A DNA stretch of 64,000 nucleotides from Immersiella caudata (GCA_030512335.1 JAULSU010000003.1:930001-994000), one strand, 5' to 3'; positions 11,011-21,624 are shown, counted from the first letter of the stretch. Made by a program: numbers and translations. The notes: generated from the letters alone by a model not told the origin.

Positions 11011-11880
11011 TCCTCAAGCAAATCTGGTTGGTACCGGCCTTGAGCTTCTTCAAGTGCATCTTCAGGAAAAGGGCTTTCTACCTAGGTGGCATTTCTGAAA
11101 CAGAGGATTGAAGACTCCGTGAGCCAGAAAATGGAGATTTATATGTTCATGAAGTGGCGGCAACTATTTAAATACATACAAGGAGGCGCTAATCTATCTT
11201 CGCCTACAAATGAACAAAAACGTATAACACATAAGGCAGACAAAGGGTAAGTGGTGAAACAAGCTGGCTTTTCGCCATTGCAATGCCATTGATGTCAGCC
11301 ATTTGTGTTAGCTCTTGTAAATTGGGAGTGGCTTTGCCCAGCTAGGCGTAATCATCTCCCTTATTTTATTGGTGCTTGACGTATGGCTTGTGTTCTGACT
11401 TACCAACCTCCCCTGGCAGTAGTGTGTCGCTGTTACCCATTCATTCCAAATGAGCGGTAGCTAGGTATCTTGTGAGAGAACTGTGTTGAGACATTGAATT
11501 TCACAACGTTGACTGCTTTGTCAGAGAGGCGCTTGGGTTCCAATTCACCAAGGCGACGACATAGGTGCGACCCATTGCCAGCCGTCGCTGCTGTCTCAGT
11601 TCTTGTAAGGACAATAGAACCGAGATTTTTCCCGGTCTGATACACATCTATCGTGCAACTATTTTACATTGCGCCTTCCTATTTCAGTTTTCGGTAATGG
11701 TAAAGGGGTTCGGAACCAGATTGTCGGGCCGCCTCGCGTGCGCTGCCTCAGGCATGGAAACTTGCATGAGCCACCCGGCCAGCCTAAAGAGGGTCATCCT
11801 CCCCGCTGCGAGTGGGGAGAGAATTTTCCCGGTTCTTTGTTGGTTCGACATTCGTTCCAGGTACTCTTTTACTGTGGTAA
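11011..11880. other. Intergenic, no gene seen
   Basis: AT-rich spacer upstream of the T5orf172 gene. Short overlapping ORFs only. Confidence 0.55.
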
Positions 11881-13629
11881 ATGGCTGGGATGGCGGAGTC
11901 CGACTTTTTAGCGGCGAGCGAACCTGCCAACGCAGTCGAGATTGCGGCAGGCCCGTTTTCCGCATCGCAGCCTGAGTCTACTCCCTTCGATTTTACATTT
12001 CGATCATCCCACCACGGCTTGACCCATCATGCTTACCAATGGAAGCCACCGGGCACCAGGAAACCGAGGTTATCGCCGCCCAAATCGCCCCCACGAACCT
12101 CGGGTTCATCCCTCTTCGGCGGCACGCCGGCGCCGCAGTCAAACACCTTGGCGGCTCTAGCAGAACCTTCAATGGAGTGCCTACCATTTCCGTTTCCATC
12201 GCGACCCAGCATATTCACCTTTGGGGCCTCTGCGTTCCAATCAACAACTTCAACAACGTCGCTCTCACAGTCGCAGGGTATCTTTGGGGCCTCGGACTTT
12301 ATATCAACAACCTCACAAGTGACCCTCCAAACACTTGATCTGTCCAAGCCAGAGAAACCGCAGACAAAAGAACCTGCCATCATTATCAGTTCTATCGAGG
12401 TGGACTCGCAAGAACCAGAACTCATCGACAACCTCATCGACAAGGATCCAGATTTACCACAGGACCCGTCTCTAACTAGGTCAACAGCCAATTCTCCCGC
12501 TGAAGACGCAACACTTGACGCCTCCCTGAACGAATCGGTACTGCCCAGCCCTCCGGCAGGCCTGCGAAGGAGCCTCCGACTCAGCTCCAAAAGAGCTGCC
12601 TCCTACGAAGAATCCAGTCCCGACCCCCCCGTCCAACCCCGCGCCACCAGACGCCGAACAAAAACCACCACCCCACCGCCCACCATAATCACGCAAAGTG
12701 AACCCGATGGCGATTCAAACGTCCCTATCAACCCCGAGCCCAAATGCCCTCAGGACATTGACTGCCTCATCGAAGACAGAATTCGCAATCCACAGCCACT
12801 CCGTCAAAGACAGCCAGAGCAAGGCTACGTCTACGTGGTTCCCGCTATGCACAACGGCATCCGCATTGTCAAAATCGGCGTCACCGGCAAGACCAATCCA
12901 AAAAAGCGCCTCGAAGAGATCGAATCCACGTGCGGCAGAAGTGGTATACGCTTTCTGAAACGGAAGCATGACCATCTGAATGTGCTGGGCTACTACTACC
13001 AAGTTGAGGCACTTGCGCATCGGGAGCTGGAAAACTTTAGGTATGTATTTTGCTGCGGGTGCAAGAAGTCGCGGGAGCACGTGGAGTATTTTGTGGTCGA
13101 GGAAGGGGTGGGGATGAGAATTGTGCAGAGGTGGGCAGATCTGTGCAGCTTGGGGGCGTATACAGATCCAAAGGGGAAGCTCAAGGAGGAGTGGAGTATT
13201 TACTTAGATTCGTTTTGGGTCAAGAATCATGGCAGGGATAAGGGGGGGACAGAAGAGTGGACAGACCATGAACGGAGGGGGCAGCGGTGGAAGAAGTGGG
13301 TGGAGGGCGAGCGGAGGGACTTTTTGTGGAGGAGAGCGCCTGAACTTGGTTGGCAGTTCTGGAGCGTGGCGCTAGCGCTCGGGTGGTTCAAAACGTCGGG
13401 GCTGTCATTGCTGGCAAGTGTGTCTCTGGTCCTGACGTTGTTACTTTTTTGGCAGAGCCCCTCGGCAATGGAGTGGATTTGGACGCTGGCTTGCCTTGCA
13501 GGGGGTGGTGTGGCGAAAGTTTGGAACTTAATGACGCGCCGGCGTGACATCTCTTGGACAAAGGCCGAGGACGAGAAAGGAGTGGTAGGTGTTGGTGGTT
13601 CTGAGCATGTAAAATTTCCCTGCTCATAG
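11881..13629 (+). CDS. T5orf172 / DUF1766 (GIY-YIG-like) protein with C-terminal membrane segments
   Basis: Single exon, 582 aa. Residues 1-~300 are a disordered Ser/Thr/Pro-rich region with a basic patch (RRTKTTTP). Residues ~315-405 match the T5orf172 domain: GYVYVV, IVKIGVTGKTNPKKRLEEI, then VEALAHRELENFR and HVEYFVV, the same layout as phage T5 ORF172 and fission-yeast Mug113 proteins, a GIY-YIG-nuclease-like fold. A basic linker follows, then two hydrophobic stretches (about 490-520, FWSVALALGWF...LLLFW, and 525-550, MEWIWTLACLAGGGVAKVW) able to form membrane helices. The start is the first ATG of the frame (MAGMAES). The domain may cut or bind nucleic acid. The anchor would place it at a membrane, perhaps the nuclear envelope; that location is inference. 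Confidence 0.85.
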   Translation: MAGMAESDFLAASEPANAVEIAAGPFSASQPESTPFDFTFRSSHHGLTHHAYQWKPPGTRKPRLSPPKSPPRTSGSSLFGGTPAPQSNTLAALAEPSMECLPFPFPSRPSIFTFGASAFQSTTSTTSLSQSQGIFGASDFISTTSQVTLQTLDLSKPEKPQTKEPAIIISSIEVDSQEPELIDNLIDKDPDLPQDPSLTRSTANSPAEDATLDASLNESVLPSPPAGLRRSLRLSSKRAASYEESSPDPPVQPRATRRRTKTTTPPPTIITQSEPDGDSNVPINPEPKCPQDIDCLIEDRIRNPQPLRQRQPEQGYVYVVPAMHNGIRIVKIGVTGKTNPKKRLEEIESTCGRSGIRFLKRKHDHLNVLGYYYQVEALAHRELENFRYVFCCGCKKSREHVEYFVVEEGVGMRIVQRWADLCSLGAYTDPKGKLKEEWSIYLDSFWVKNHGRDKGGTEEWTDHERRGQRWKKWVEGERRDFLWRRAPELGWQFWSVALALGWFKTSGLSLLASVSLVLTLLLFWQSPSAMEWIWTLACLAGGGVAKVWNLMTRRRDISWTKAEDEKGVVGVGGSEHVKFPCS

Positions 13630-14046
13630 GAGGATTCAGCGGGGGAGCTGGAAGAGAGTTGAAGCGAGGAGAAAACTGATGAAAAGGAGGAAGAGGAGGG
13701 GTGAAGAGGGATGTGAGAAGCTGTCCATTTTCTACAGTCTACCTAAGAGTCCATCCACAACGTCTTGTCGCCACTGTTGGAGTGGTTAAAACCCGCAATA
13801 GCTTTCGAATTATCCAACCCTGGCCAGGCCTACTTAAACCAAGCTGAAACCACATTTGTCTCGCTATTATGGTAAAAGTGTAACTCTCTTTACATTGTGA
13901 GGATAAGAAGCTTTATTTCACATAATTACATGACTAATTAGTAAGTACTATATATATATATTTATTAAACAAACCTTACAAATAACCATAAGCCATTCTT
14001 GATCAGAGGCTAGGTTACTCTCCTGTCGTCCTACTTGGATGTATAA
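13630..14046. other. Intergenic with short TA run
   Basis: Contains a TATATATATATA tract near 13951-13962 in AT-rich DNA. No gene seen. Confidence 0.55.
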
Positions 14047-14544
14047 TTACAGCGAGGGAGTTCTCTTCTGCTTTGCCATATTATAGTACATTCTATTGTA
14101 CTTATTAAGCTTTTTAGCGCATCCCTCGCAGTGAATTTTGCCTAGGCGTGAAGGGCACTTTTGACATTGTTGACACACCCCACCATCTTTTGTCCGTTTA
14201 ACTTTCCGTTGGTGATATTCTCTCTTGGCAACTTTGTGCTTTGCACAGTTGCTAGATGTGGGGAGTGCAGGTTCCGAACAGCATACAAATTGTTTTAGTT
14301 GACTCTTCTGCCTTGTACGTTCTCTGTCGGCACATGTGAAGCAATTCTGCTCCCTCTTCCTGCTGAGGGTTTGAGCTTCGTGGAACAGGCTGCAAATTCC
14401 GCTTCATCTCACCCTCCCTTCAATTCTCCGGGATGTTAGTAGAAAAGGGTCGTCAATAAGCGGTACGGTTGTCTCCACAATCTCCGAGTCCTTCGTGGCC
14501 TTGCTCAACTGCTGTGTCGGGTTAGTCGGGTTAGTACTCTCCAT
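14047..14544 (-). pseudogene. Decayed small Cys-rich (CxxC) protein, copy 2
   Basis: One frame of 166 codons from ATG 14544 to TAA 14047 is interrupted by a single TGA (14404-14406, codon 47). Before the stop it reads MESTNPTNPTQQLSK...; after it come CSLFHEAQTLSR, NCFTCADRERTR, FVCCSEP, SNCAKHKVAKREYHQRK, GGVCQQCQKC, HCEGCAKK and NRMYYN. The spacing of Cys pairs and the NCxKH/GxCxxC blocks parallel the pseudogene at 10618-11010. CGA or TGG to TGA would explain the stop. The frame is otherwise preserved, so decay is recent or the stop is an error. Lys/Arg and Cys richness suggests a zinc-knuckle-like protein of unknown role. Confidence 0.55.
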
Positions 14545-15720
14545 GTTTCGGGGGGTAAATGGTGGTGCTGATGGCTAGGGGAGAAAAGACCTTGTTATGA
14601 CGTCTACCTATCTACCTAGTAAGTTACGGTGCTATCTGTGGCTTGCATGTCGAGATTGGCTCTTGCAGTGTCGTGCCATCTGGTAGCATTTGTGTTCGGA
14701 GCTACCTCGGCTCACCCGGACCCACCAATTAGGGTGAGCCGAGGATGAACCAGGGTGGGTTAAGGGTGAGCACATCATTTGCAATATCTATGAAGACCCA
14801 ATCCCAGGCCCGTGCTCCGCAACCACTCGGGGCACTACACGTCGCCATCACAGATCCCCTTGGCGTGAGACAACTGATGCTTTAGAGGATGTAAGATTGG
14901 CTAACGCATTCCCGGCCTCTATACAGCTTCCGCGACACAGCCTTATCTCGGGCTTGTTGTAAGGAAATACCCCTGGCACACCACACACCTCACACCACCC
15001 TTGCATATAGACCACGGCCCTCGCCGACTCCTTTGGCTCAGGCTAGGTTAAAATCTTACACCTTTGATAATTCTTGCTCGCTACTATTGTGACCATCTTG
15101 ATCAATAATAGGCTATCGGTAGTGCTTACAGGGCTGCAGTAGCAGTGGTTTACAGTGCTATATGTGTCGCGTATTACCACTGCACTAAAAAGCAGGGAAC
15201 GTTCAATTACTCTGACAAGCGGTAATCGCTGTTTATCTGACAATATGCTCTAGCTTGTTCCGAGGTGTAAAATCTCTACGTGCACGGTGTAGCTGGTTAA
15301 ATAGTATAGTGCTGAATGTTTTGTATTTATAGGGCTGTAGGTTTTACAATGGTAATCAAAATGATGCATTGTTGTAGTTCTGAATCCAGGCATTGATCTT
15401 CTTCCTTTTCTCTTTCTCCTTTGCCTGCAATTACTACGATTTAGTCATACCAGATACAAGTGCAATTACTAGGGTCAAGGAGCAATTTGGTCATACTTTT
15501 TCGGCGCAGTGGGTAGTTTGTGACAGGTGAACGGTCGCTGCTTGTACCCGAGGTATTTTAATCGGCGACTGACTATTGAGCTCGAAACCGCGCCCGAAAA
15601 AAACAGAGAGAGATTACCCGCAGCACAGTAACCATGCGCACGTTAAAAACACTAGATAATGTTGATTCTATCACGGGCTAGGCTAAACATAGCTACTCAC
15701 TGTTCATCTACTCCAATACT
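14545..15720. other. Intergenic, repeat-like remnants
   Basis: Includes a 13-bp perfect inverted repeat (CCTCGGCTCACCC at 14705-14717 and its complement at 14732-14744) and AT-rich sequence rich in TAG/TAA in all frames (15040-15400), as in old RIP-altered repeats. No gene is supported. Confidence 0.5.
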
Positions 15721-17019
15721 TTATCCTTTGAAGTCTCGATGCCCATGACCCAGCCCCATCTCCAACTTCCTCTGCTCCCTCTCCACGCAGGCATCTAGGA
15801 ACTTCAGCGGGAGATGTTTCAGAGCCTCCGATGCACTCAAGATTTCTGCCGCCTTTTCCTCATACTGCTGCCGGAAAATAGACCAGAGTTGCCTGTCCAA
15901 GTTCGTTTCCATCAGCGGTAAGGGATAGTAGGGGTCATTCTCAAAGAATGCAAGGACGAGTTGACTGAGAATCTCTTCCTCATGCTCGAGGATGAAGGCA
16001 TCATCCATAGGGAATCTGTTGCAGAGGTTGAAGTCTAGGACCCAAAGACGAACCACCCGTCTCTGGAAGTTCAGGCGCTGTAAAACCTCAATATCGGAGT
16101 GCTTCGGTAGCTCCTCAAGCTGTTCAACATCCATTCCGAGTGACTGAGCGACGTGGGTGGTGTAAGAAAGCTCAGCATCGCTTCCCAGGACAAACTCAAT
16201 GTCGAAGCCGTCCATACGAGCATGCCAATGAAGGATAGCAAGACACGTAGCCATTTCTCTTGCATAATCCTGTACCGGAAGTCCGAGTTCGAGCATTTGA
16301 TCAAGACAGAAGTTGAAGTTTCGTAGAGAGAAGTTGGGCGTAGGTGGAGCGTTAGGGGTTCGACGGCGACCGAGATATATGCGAGCTAGACAGTCGTTAT
16401 TTAGAGGTGAAGCTTTCGCAGACTCCCGTAGTGCCTCTGGACAAAATTGGTCGATCAGGACATGACGGATGATTTTCGGCAGAGGAAGAATGCGTTCTGT
16501 GATCAGGGCCTGAGACGGGAGAGGGAAGTCCGAGTTTGGAGGAAGGACTGCGGTATTCGCGTCCCACCATGCTGTGTTTTCTTTGTTGATGTATGAGTAG
16601 ACGCGTGGGATACGACACTGAGTGTCCCTGTGGAGAGAAAGAGCCTTGAATAGTCGTAAATGCGAGAGGAAATCGTCCCAAAGTGCATCCGAGAAATAGG
16701 GACGAGCGATCTTGACCACATGCGCGCTTCCAGGCTTCGTAAAAACCAGCCCACATTGCCCAAATCCAATTCTCTGGTACGACATCTCGAGGCCTTGCTG
16801 CGATTGGTTGAATGCAGCGAAAGATGATGCGGTGCTGATAACCGAGCGTAGAGAGAAGAGCCGCGACAAGCTGATGACTTCTGCTGGGGACTCGAGTTCG
16901 TCGAGGAGGCGGTTATTGTCAATTATGACCTGTTGCATCCCCTCCGCGATGACGGAGTCTTCTGTCTCATCCAGGTGACGGCGCTCGGCTGCGCGCATGC
17001 TGGAGACGGAGAAGCTCAT
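15721..17019 (-). CDS. DUF3669 domain protein
   Basis: Single exon, 432 aa, start ATG 17019 (MSFSVSSMRAAERRH). The central part has a kinase-like beginning (YQRIGFGQCGLVFTKPGSAHVVKIAR, residues ~80-105, resembling a glycine loop and VAIK Lys) and the C-terminal third holds the DUF3669 signature: RRVVRLWVLDFNLCNRF, then FFENDPYYPLP and LWSIFRQQYEE (about 312-388). DUF3669 proteins are fungal, often present in many copies, and of unknown biochemical role; a degenerate protein-kinase-like fold is my inference from the visible motifs. No signal peptide. The region 100-290 bp upstream of the start holds a minisatellite. Confidence 0.8.
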   Translation of the reverse strand: MSFSVSSMRAAERRHLDETEDSVIAEGMQQVIIDNNRLLDELESPAEVISLSRLFSLRSVISTASSFAAFNQSQQGLEMSYQRIGFGQCGLVFTKPGSAHVVKIARPYFSDALWDDFLSHLRLFKALSLHRDTQCRIPRVYSYINKENTAWWDANTAVLPPNSDFPLPSQALITERILPLPKIIRHVLIDQFCPEALRESAKASPLNNDCLARIYLGRRRTPNAPPTPNFSLRNFNFCLDQMLELGLPVQDYAREMATCLAILHWHARMDGFDIEFVLGSDAELSYTTHVAQSLGMDVEQLEELPKHSDIEVLQRLNFQRRVVRLWVLDFNLCNRFPMDDAFILEHEEEILSQLVLAFFENDPYYPLPLMETNLDRQLWSIFRQQYEEKAAEILSASEALKHLPLKFLDACVEREQRKLEMGLGHGHRDFKG

Positions 17020-17044
17020 CCTGGAGGCTATGGTGGCTGTAAAA

Positions 17045-17092
17045 TTTGGAGAGAGATTCGAGAAATTGGAGAGAGATTCGAGAAATTTGTAT
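17045..17092. repeat. Short direct duplication upstream of the DUF3669 gene
   Basis: Two tandem copies of GGAGAGAGATTCGAGAAATT lie within 75 bp of the start codon of the minus-strand gene. Confidence 0.7.
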
Positions 17093-17116
17093 GTGGGAGA
17101 AAAATTTTTTTCTGGT

Positions 17117-17308
17117 GTTTAAAGTTCAGAGGTGTACCTTCCTCAATTGTTTAAAGCTCAGAGGTGTATCTTCCTCGATTGTTTAAAGTTCAGAGGTGTA
17201 TCTTCCTCGATTGTTTAAAGTTCAGAGGTGTATCTTCCTCGATTGTTTAAAGTTCAGAGGTGTATCTTCCTCGATTGTTTAAAGTTCAGAGGTGTACTAT
17301 CCTCGATT
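17117..17308. repeat. Minisatellite, 6 x 32 bp
   Basis: Six head-to-tail 32-bp units start at 17117, 17149, 17181, 17213, 17245 and 17277; each begins GTTTAAAG and contains GAGGTGTATCTTCCTC. The middle units are identical, while the outer units carry 1-3 changes, the usual pattern of unequal exchange. The array sits 100-290 bp upstream of the DUF3669 start codon, in its promoter or 5' UTR. Confidence 0.95.
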
Positions 17309-17690
17309 GTACTCGGTGGGCTGCTTGACGGCCCGAAAACGGTATCCGCCTCAACCACCAACGAAGGCGTCATCGTTTACGGTTGCGATATTTCAGCTCA
17401 AGTAGGTATATAGTCGCAGCAGTGGCAGCCAACAATGACCTCGTGAGCCCTAGAGGTGGTGTTCCCGCTTTGGATTTGTACAGAGTTTGGCTTCTTGGCT
17501 GCAGGCCATGAATAAACGTTACGTATCAAACCACAAACACCAAGGCCCTTTGTTCGAAAAAAATGGCCATGTTCTCACGACGAAGACAAACTACTGCTGT
17601 CGCATCAGCTAGCTGCTCGCTTAGTACTAAACCCAAAGTCATCGTTTCGCAATCTCCAAAACTTCCCAATCGAGATGTCCTTTACATCCA
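17309..17690. other. Intergenic, nothing recognised
   Basis: Spacer between the minisatellite and the 3' end of the membrane-protein gene. No ORF of interest. Confidence 0.55.
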
Positions 17691-18876
17691 TCAGGCATCT
17701 AACAAGACCGACCTCCGTCTGTTTTCATAGCCATCTACACAGTCCACAACCACCATGGTCTCCACCGTCCTCATAATCCCATTGCCCTTCTCGTCGGCAT
17801 ACGGGGCCAAGTGCGTATTCGATGCCGAGCTCCCACTGCGCGCTTCGAAATCCTCCTCCCACGTCCTCTGCGTTTCGTCAAGCGGCGGTGCAGAACTGGT
17901 GACGATGGCGCGGGAAGTCATGGGATTGATGGCGTCGTCTGTCTTTGTGTGCGATTTGGTGTTGTGGCCGCTACTGGCATCCATTCCCACCTGCGGGCGC
18001 GTCGAGCTGCTTCGGACGACCTTGGCAATGAGCGAAGCGTTGGAGAGCTCGATGTGGAGCTTGACAATGTATGCGACGGGCGCGAACTGGATGTACCTGG
18101 GACGCCCATTAGCGGTTGCTGTGTGGTTTACATGGGATTCGAACTTGCAAGTAGGGGTCTGACAGGCTTAGGAAGCCAAGCAAAAGACAATCCATGGATG
18201 TGGAAAGAAGCACAATGGCAGCGTTGAAGTGGAACAGCGTCCAGTACTTGCTCAGGCCGTCTGCAATCAGGCGAAAGCGAACCAAGTACAAAAAGTACAG
18301 GTTGAGCCCCAAGTCCACGACGAGGAAAAATGACTTTTCCGCCTTCTCAAACATGATGTTGAGCGTGGCTTGGAACGGCGTAGCTCCTGGCATCATCGCC
18401 GTGACCCAGATGATGGCCACGGCAATGTTAATGGCTCCGACGGCGAGAAACAGACCCCATCTCATCTTGCGGGCTTTCCGAGGGTCGAGCATGATCAGCG
18501 ACACGCGATTGGCGACGATTTGCAGGAGCAGCTGGGTTTGGACGGCCCAGAGAAGTACTGCGATGTTGATCAGCCCCAAGTCACTGCCCCCCCCCCCCCC
18601 CCCCCCCCGAATAGGGGCTGGGCTAAGGTTTGGCAGAGAGCACGCACCGCTTGCAACGTAAAACCCCAAGCTGCCTTGAATGACTCCATTGAGATAGAGG
18701 TATGTGATCAGGGCAAAGACAAAGTTGACCCATGCTTCCACCCAGATCATGACCAAGTAGGCGTTGAGGAGACTTCGCCTGTGACGCCATATGATGCGCG
18801 TCTGCTGCACAACTTTGGCTTGTGTGAAAACGAAGACGGCCAGAAAAAAGCCAAAGTATATCGACGCGAGATCCAT
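17691..18876 (-). CDS. Fungal multi-pass integral membrane protein
   Basis: Three exons on the minus strand: 18876 (or ATG 18894) to ~18644, 18583-18149, 18096-17691. About seven hydrophobic helices are visible, with LLLQIVANRVSLIM, NLYFLYLVRFRLIADGLSKY and YIQFAPVAYIVKLHIELSNASLIAKVV, the conserved blocks of a Pezizomycotina-specific rhodopsin-fold-like membrane family without assigned function. The polar C-terminal tail has Ser/Thr clusters. The second intron only restores the frame (SDPYL-YIQFAP) if it uses a GC donor (GCAAGT, 18148-18143). The first intron ends in a run of 22 G on this strand just before its acceptor; its donor is uncertain (GTGCTC at 18643 keeps the frame, while the stronger GTGCGT 4 nt earlier does not). 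Confidence 0.75.
18587..18608. repeat. 22-nt poly-C tract inside an intron
   Basis: An uninterrupted C run (G run on the coding strand) lies directly before the acceptor of intron 1 of the membrane-protein gene. Length error in assembly is possible. Confidence 0.9.
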
Positions 18877-18894
18877 GGTGGGAGAAGAAAGCAA

Positions 18895-20835
18895 GGGGAT
18901 GAAGTGAATGTTGGGAGAGATGACAGGGAAAAAAAGAGAGGCGGATCTTGTCTGAGCGTTTCAAACTCGTCCATGGGGGTGACAAAGTCCACACACCCGT
19001 CTTTATAATAAACCAGAGCAGCGTTCCGAGCCAACAACACCGCCTTGGTACACCTTGGCGTTAAGACCTTCCATGCTTTCTTTCCAATCTCATTCTGAGC
19101 AACAGGTTAGCGAAATGTGGCTTTTGAAGGCTGAGCTCTCACCATGTGCAGAATCTAATAACTCTGGGCTTGCCGGTTAACCGGAAGCGGTCTTGGGGAT
19201 GCGGATGAAGGTTTGTCTCAGCTTTTTTCGGCTCCGCTGCCTTGGTCCGGGGTCGTGGTGAGCCCCTTGGTGATCGGCACGTCAAAGCGCAGGTACGAAT
19301 GCGGGGAACTGACTCGCAGCACGAACAGGCTTCTGCCAATCGTGGAGTCCCCCGCGGCAGGGGGACGAGGGGGCTCTTCAACCACTGAGAGCCATTTGGG
19401 TCAGCAAAATACTTTTGTTTTTCATATTAATATACCACCCTGCCCGGTCGACAAGATGTCCAGCAAGGATTTCATCGGCATGTTCCTCAACTCCAGAAGC
19501 AGTCAACTTGGCTGCGAGAGAGGCTGCGGTGAGAAAAGAAGAAAAGAGCGTGTGTGTGTGAGAGAAAAGCTTCTGAAGGCAGAGGCGCTTCGAAAGTAAA
19601 GGCAAGTCGATCCTCGCCATCAGCTTGCAATCGGGGTCCTCACTCGATTCGTGATCGACTCTCCAAGACTTCAATTCTCCTGAATTTTTCAAGCCTGTGG
19701 AAATCCCGATCTACGATTTTCTCAGCTAACAAGCAGGCCAGGCCACAGGCCCCAACCGGTGTGGCAGGCAGAGCTGGACTTTTTGACCTTTTCGGATCTG
19801 GCACCCGGCCTGAGTCAATGCCTAGGTACCCGGGAAGCCTGGGTGGAGATACGCAGAGCCGCCGAGGAGGCGCTCCCCTCCCCCCCTTCCCCTCGGTGAA
19901 CCCTTTTTTCGTAAATCGGTCACGAAACGAGGGACGGCGGAGCTAAGGTAAGGGAGATGTGTGAGAAAATGGCGGCACATGCCGCAGCTGGGGTTGCGAC
20001 ACTAGCACGCTTCAGGCTGGACAAGCAGCAAACGCCGAAGTCTCTGCGAGCGGTGGAGATGAAGATCGGACAGCGGCCCAGGTACGCTGCCGATTCGTTG
20101 CGCTCTTTTGTGGCTGCTACAAGTGGCATCCCGCCGTTAGTCAGGTCGCATGCCAACGTCACGCCGAAGTTGAGGTTCTTTTTCTATTCTTTTTTCCCGG
20201 CCTTGGAGGAGACGGGCAGTCCATTCAGGTTTCGCGTGCAACCCTTCAGCCAATGAACTCGGAGTCTGCATCCTCTAATTACTGACTCCGACAATTCGTT
20301 CGACCACTCTTTTAGGAGTAAACCAGCTGCCGAAGCCACATCGTGCAAAGCACCGCTGGCAATTCGAGGGATTAGTCATGACTAAGAAAGGGAGAGGAGG
20401 GGTTTCGTCTTGCGAACCTGGCAAGTGCCCGGAGATGGGATGGGGTTTTGGATCACCACGATGAGATATGTAGAGCGAATAAAGGACTAGTGGTTGCAAA
20501 CCTATGCTGTTACCGGTCGATTGCCACACCATGTTTGAACTACCTATTATTCCGCAACTTCCAAAACTGAGTCCCGATCGGGTAAATTGAGCTTCTAAAA
20601 AAATTTCCCCCTTCAGCCACTACCGCGGCTAAACAATTCGCTCTGATGGTGATGCCAATGCTATTCAAACCCAATATTAGCCCAAAAGCTTCGCGGGGTC
20701 GGCCCTAATGAACACGGATCAAGCGCACAGTAGCCGCTCAAAGCGGCCGATAGTGATAAAAGGACCCGACCCGGCACCTCACCTATCTTGGAGCAGCCCA
20801 GCACAGCACATCTCGCAAACCCCACGGTCGCAACA
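18895..20835. other. Intergenic, no gene supported
   Basis: Several ORFs of 60-130 codons overlap on both strands (19213-19599 plus, 19378-19692 minus, 19554-19946 plus) without domains or consistent splicing. The last 100 bases are the promoter/5' UTR of the secreted protein at 20836. Confidence 0.5.
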
Positions 20836-21624
20836 ATGAGGTCGACTCGACTCCTGCTGAGCGCAGTGCTGAGCAGCCTCACTGCGAGAGTCCAATCCCA
20901 AAGTAGCAGCGTCTCCACGGAGGAAGAACAATGGGAATGTAAGCTTTCTCCAGCTGCTCGATACTCGTAGAATCGCGATTCTGACAAACAACGCTCAGCA
21001 ATGACCGACCCGGCAGACCGAACCTATCCCACCATAATAACCAACACCCTGACTACCACTCGCTCTCCATCCAACCCGACAGGCGCCGTCACCGTTGACC
21101 ACATCACCCTGATCGACCCCTGGCCGACATCTCCCGATCCCCAGTCCATACCATTTACCGTCACCCAGACCGCTCTCACGCAGCGCACCATCTCTGCCTC
21201 CGGTGCAGCTCCGACCACCCTCGCCCTCAACAGCACAATAGTGTACAAACTCTGGACGATCCAAGCCCTCGACATGGTCCCCTACGAACCCCCCGTCTGC
21301 CCAGGGCCCTCTGGATGTTCTTATCCAGCCATCAAACCTCATCCAGAGTGCTCAAAGCTGAAGCTGCAGACGCGGTGTGCGGCGCAGTGTCAGCTGAAGG
21401 ATTGGATGTGGTGGTGCCGGGGACATATTGACGGCGAGAGGGACTATGAGGGTAGGGTGTGTGCGAAGACGCCGAATGCGACGGAGGTTGGGGCGGTAGG
21501 AAAGACGTGGGAGGTAGAATTGTTGGAGCCTTGTGATCACACGGATCTGAAGCCAGGCTGCGAAATCTGTGAGGGGTATGAGGAAGAGGATCCTTGGATT
21601 GGCGGAGAAGGGGGCGAGGAGTGA
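20836..21624 (+). CDS. Small secreted Cys-rich protein (242 aa, 10 Cys)
   Basis: Two exons: 20836-20938 and 20999-21624; the intron has donor GTAAGC and acceptor CTCAG. The N-terminus MRSTRLLLSAVLSSLTARVQS is a signal peptide. The middle (~35-120) is Thr/Pro/Ser-rich, and the C-terminal half holds ten Cys (PVCPGPSGC, ECSK, TRCAAQC, WWC, VC, PC, PGCEIC), suggesting five disulphides. Two N-glycosylation sites (NST, NAT) are present. The acidic Gly/Glu tail ends at TGA 21624. No known domain is recognised. Secretion and Cys content make it a candidate effector or wall protein; this is inference. Its 3' end faces the next gene with only 47 bp between the stops. Confidence 0.75.
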
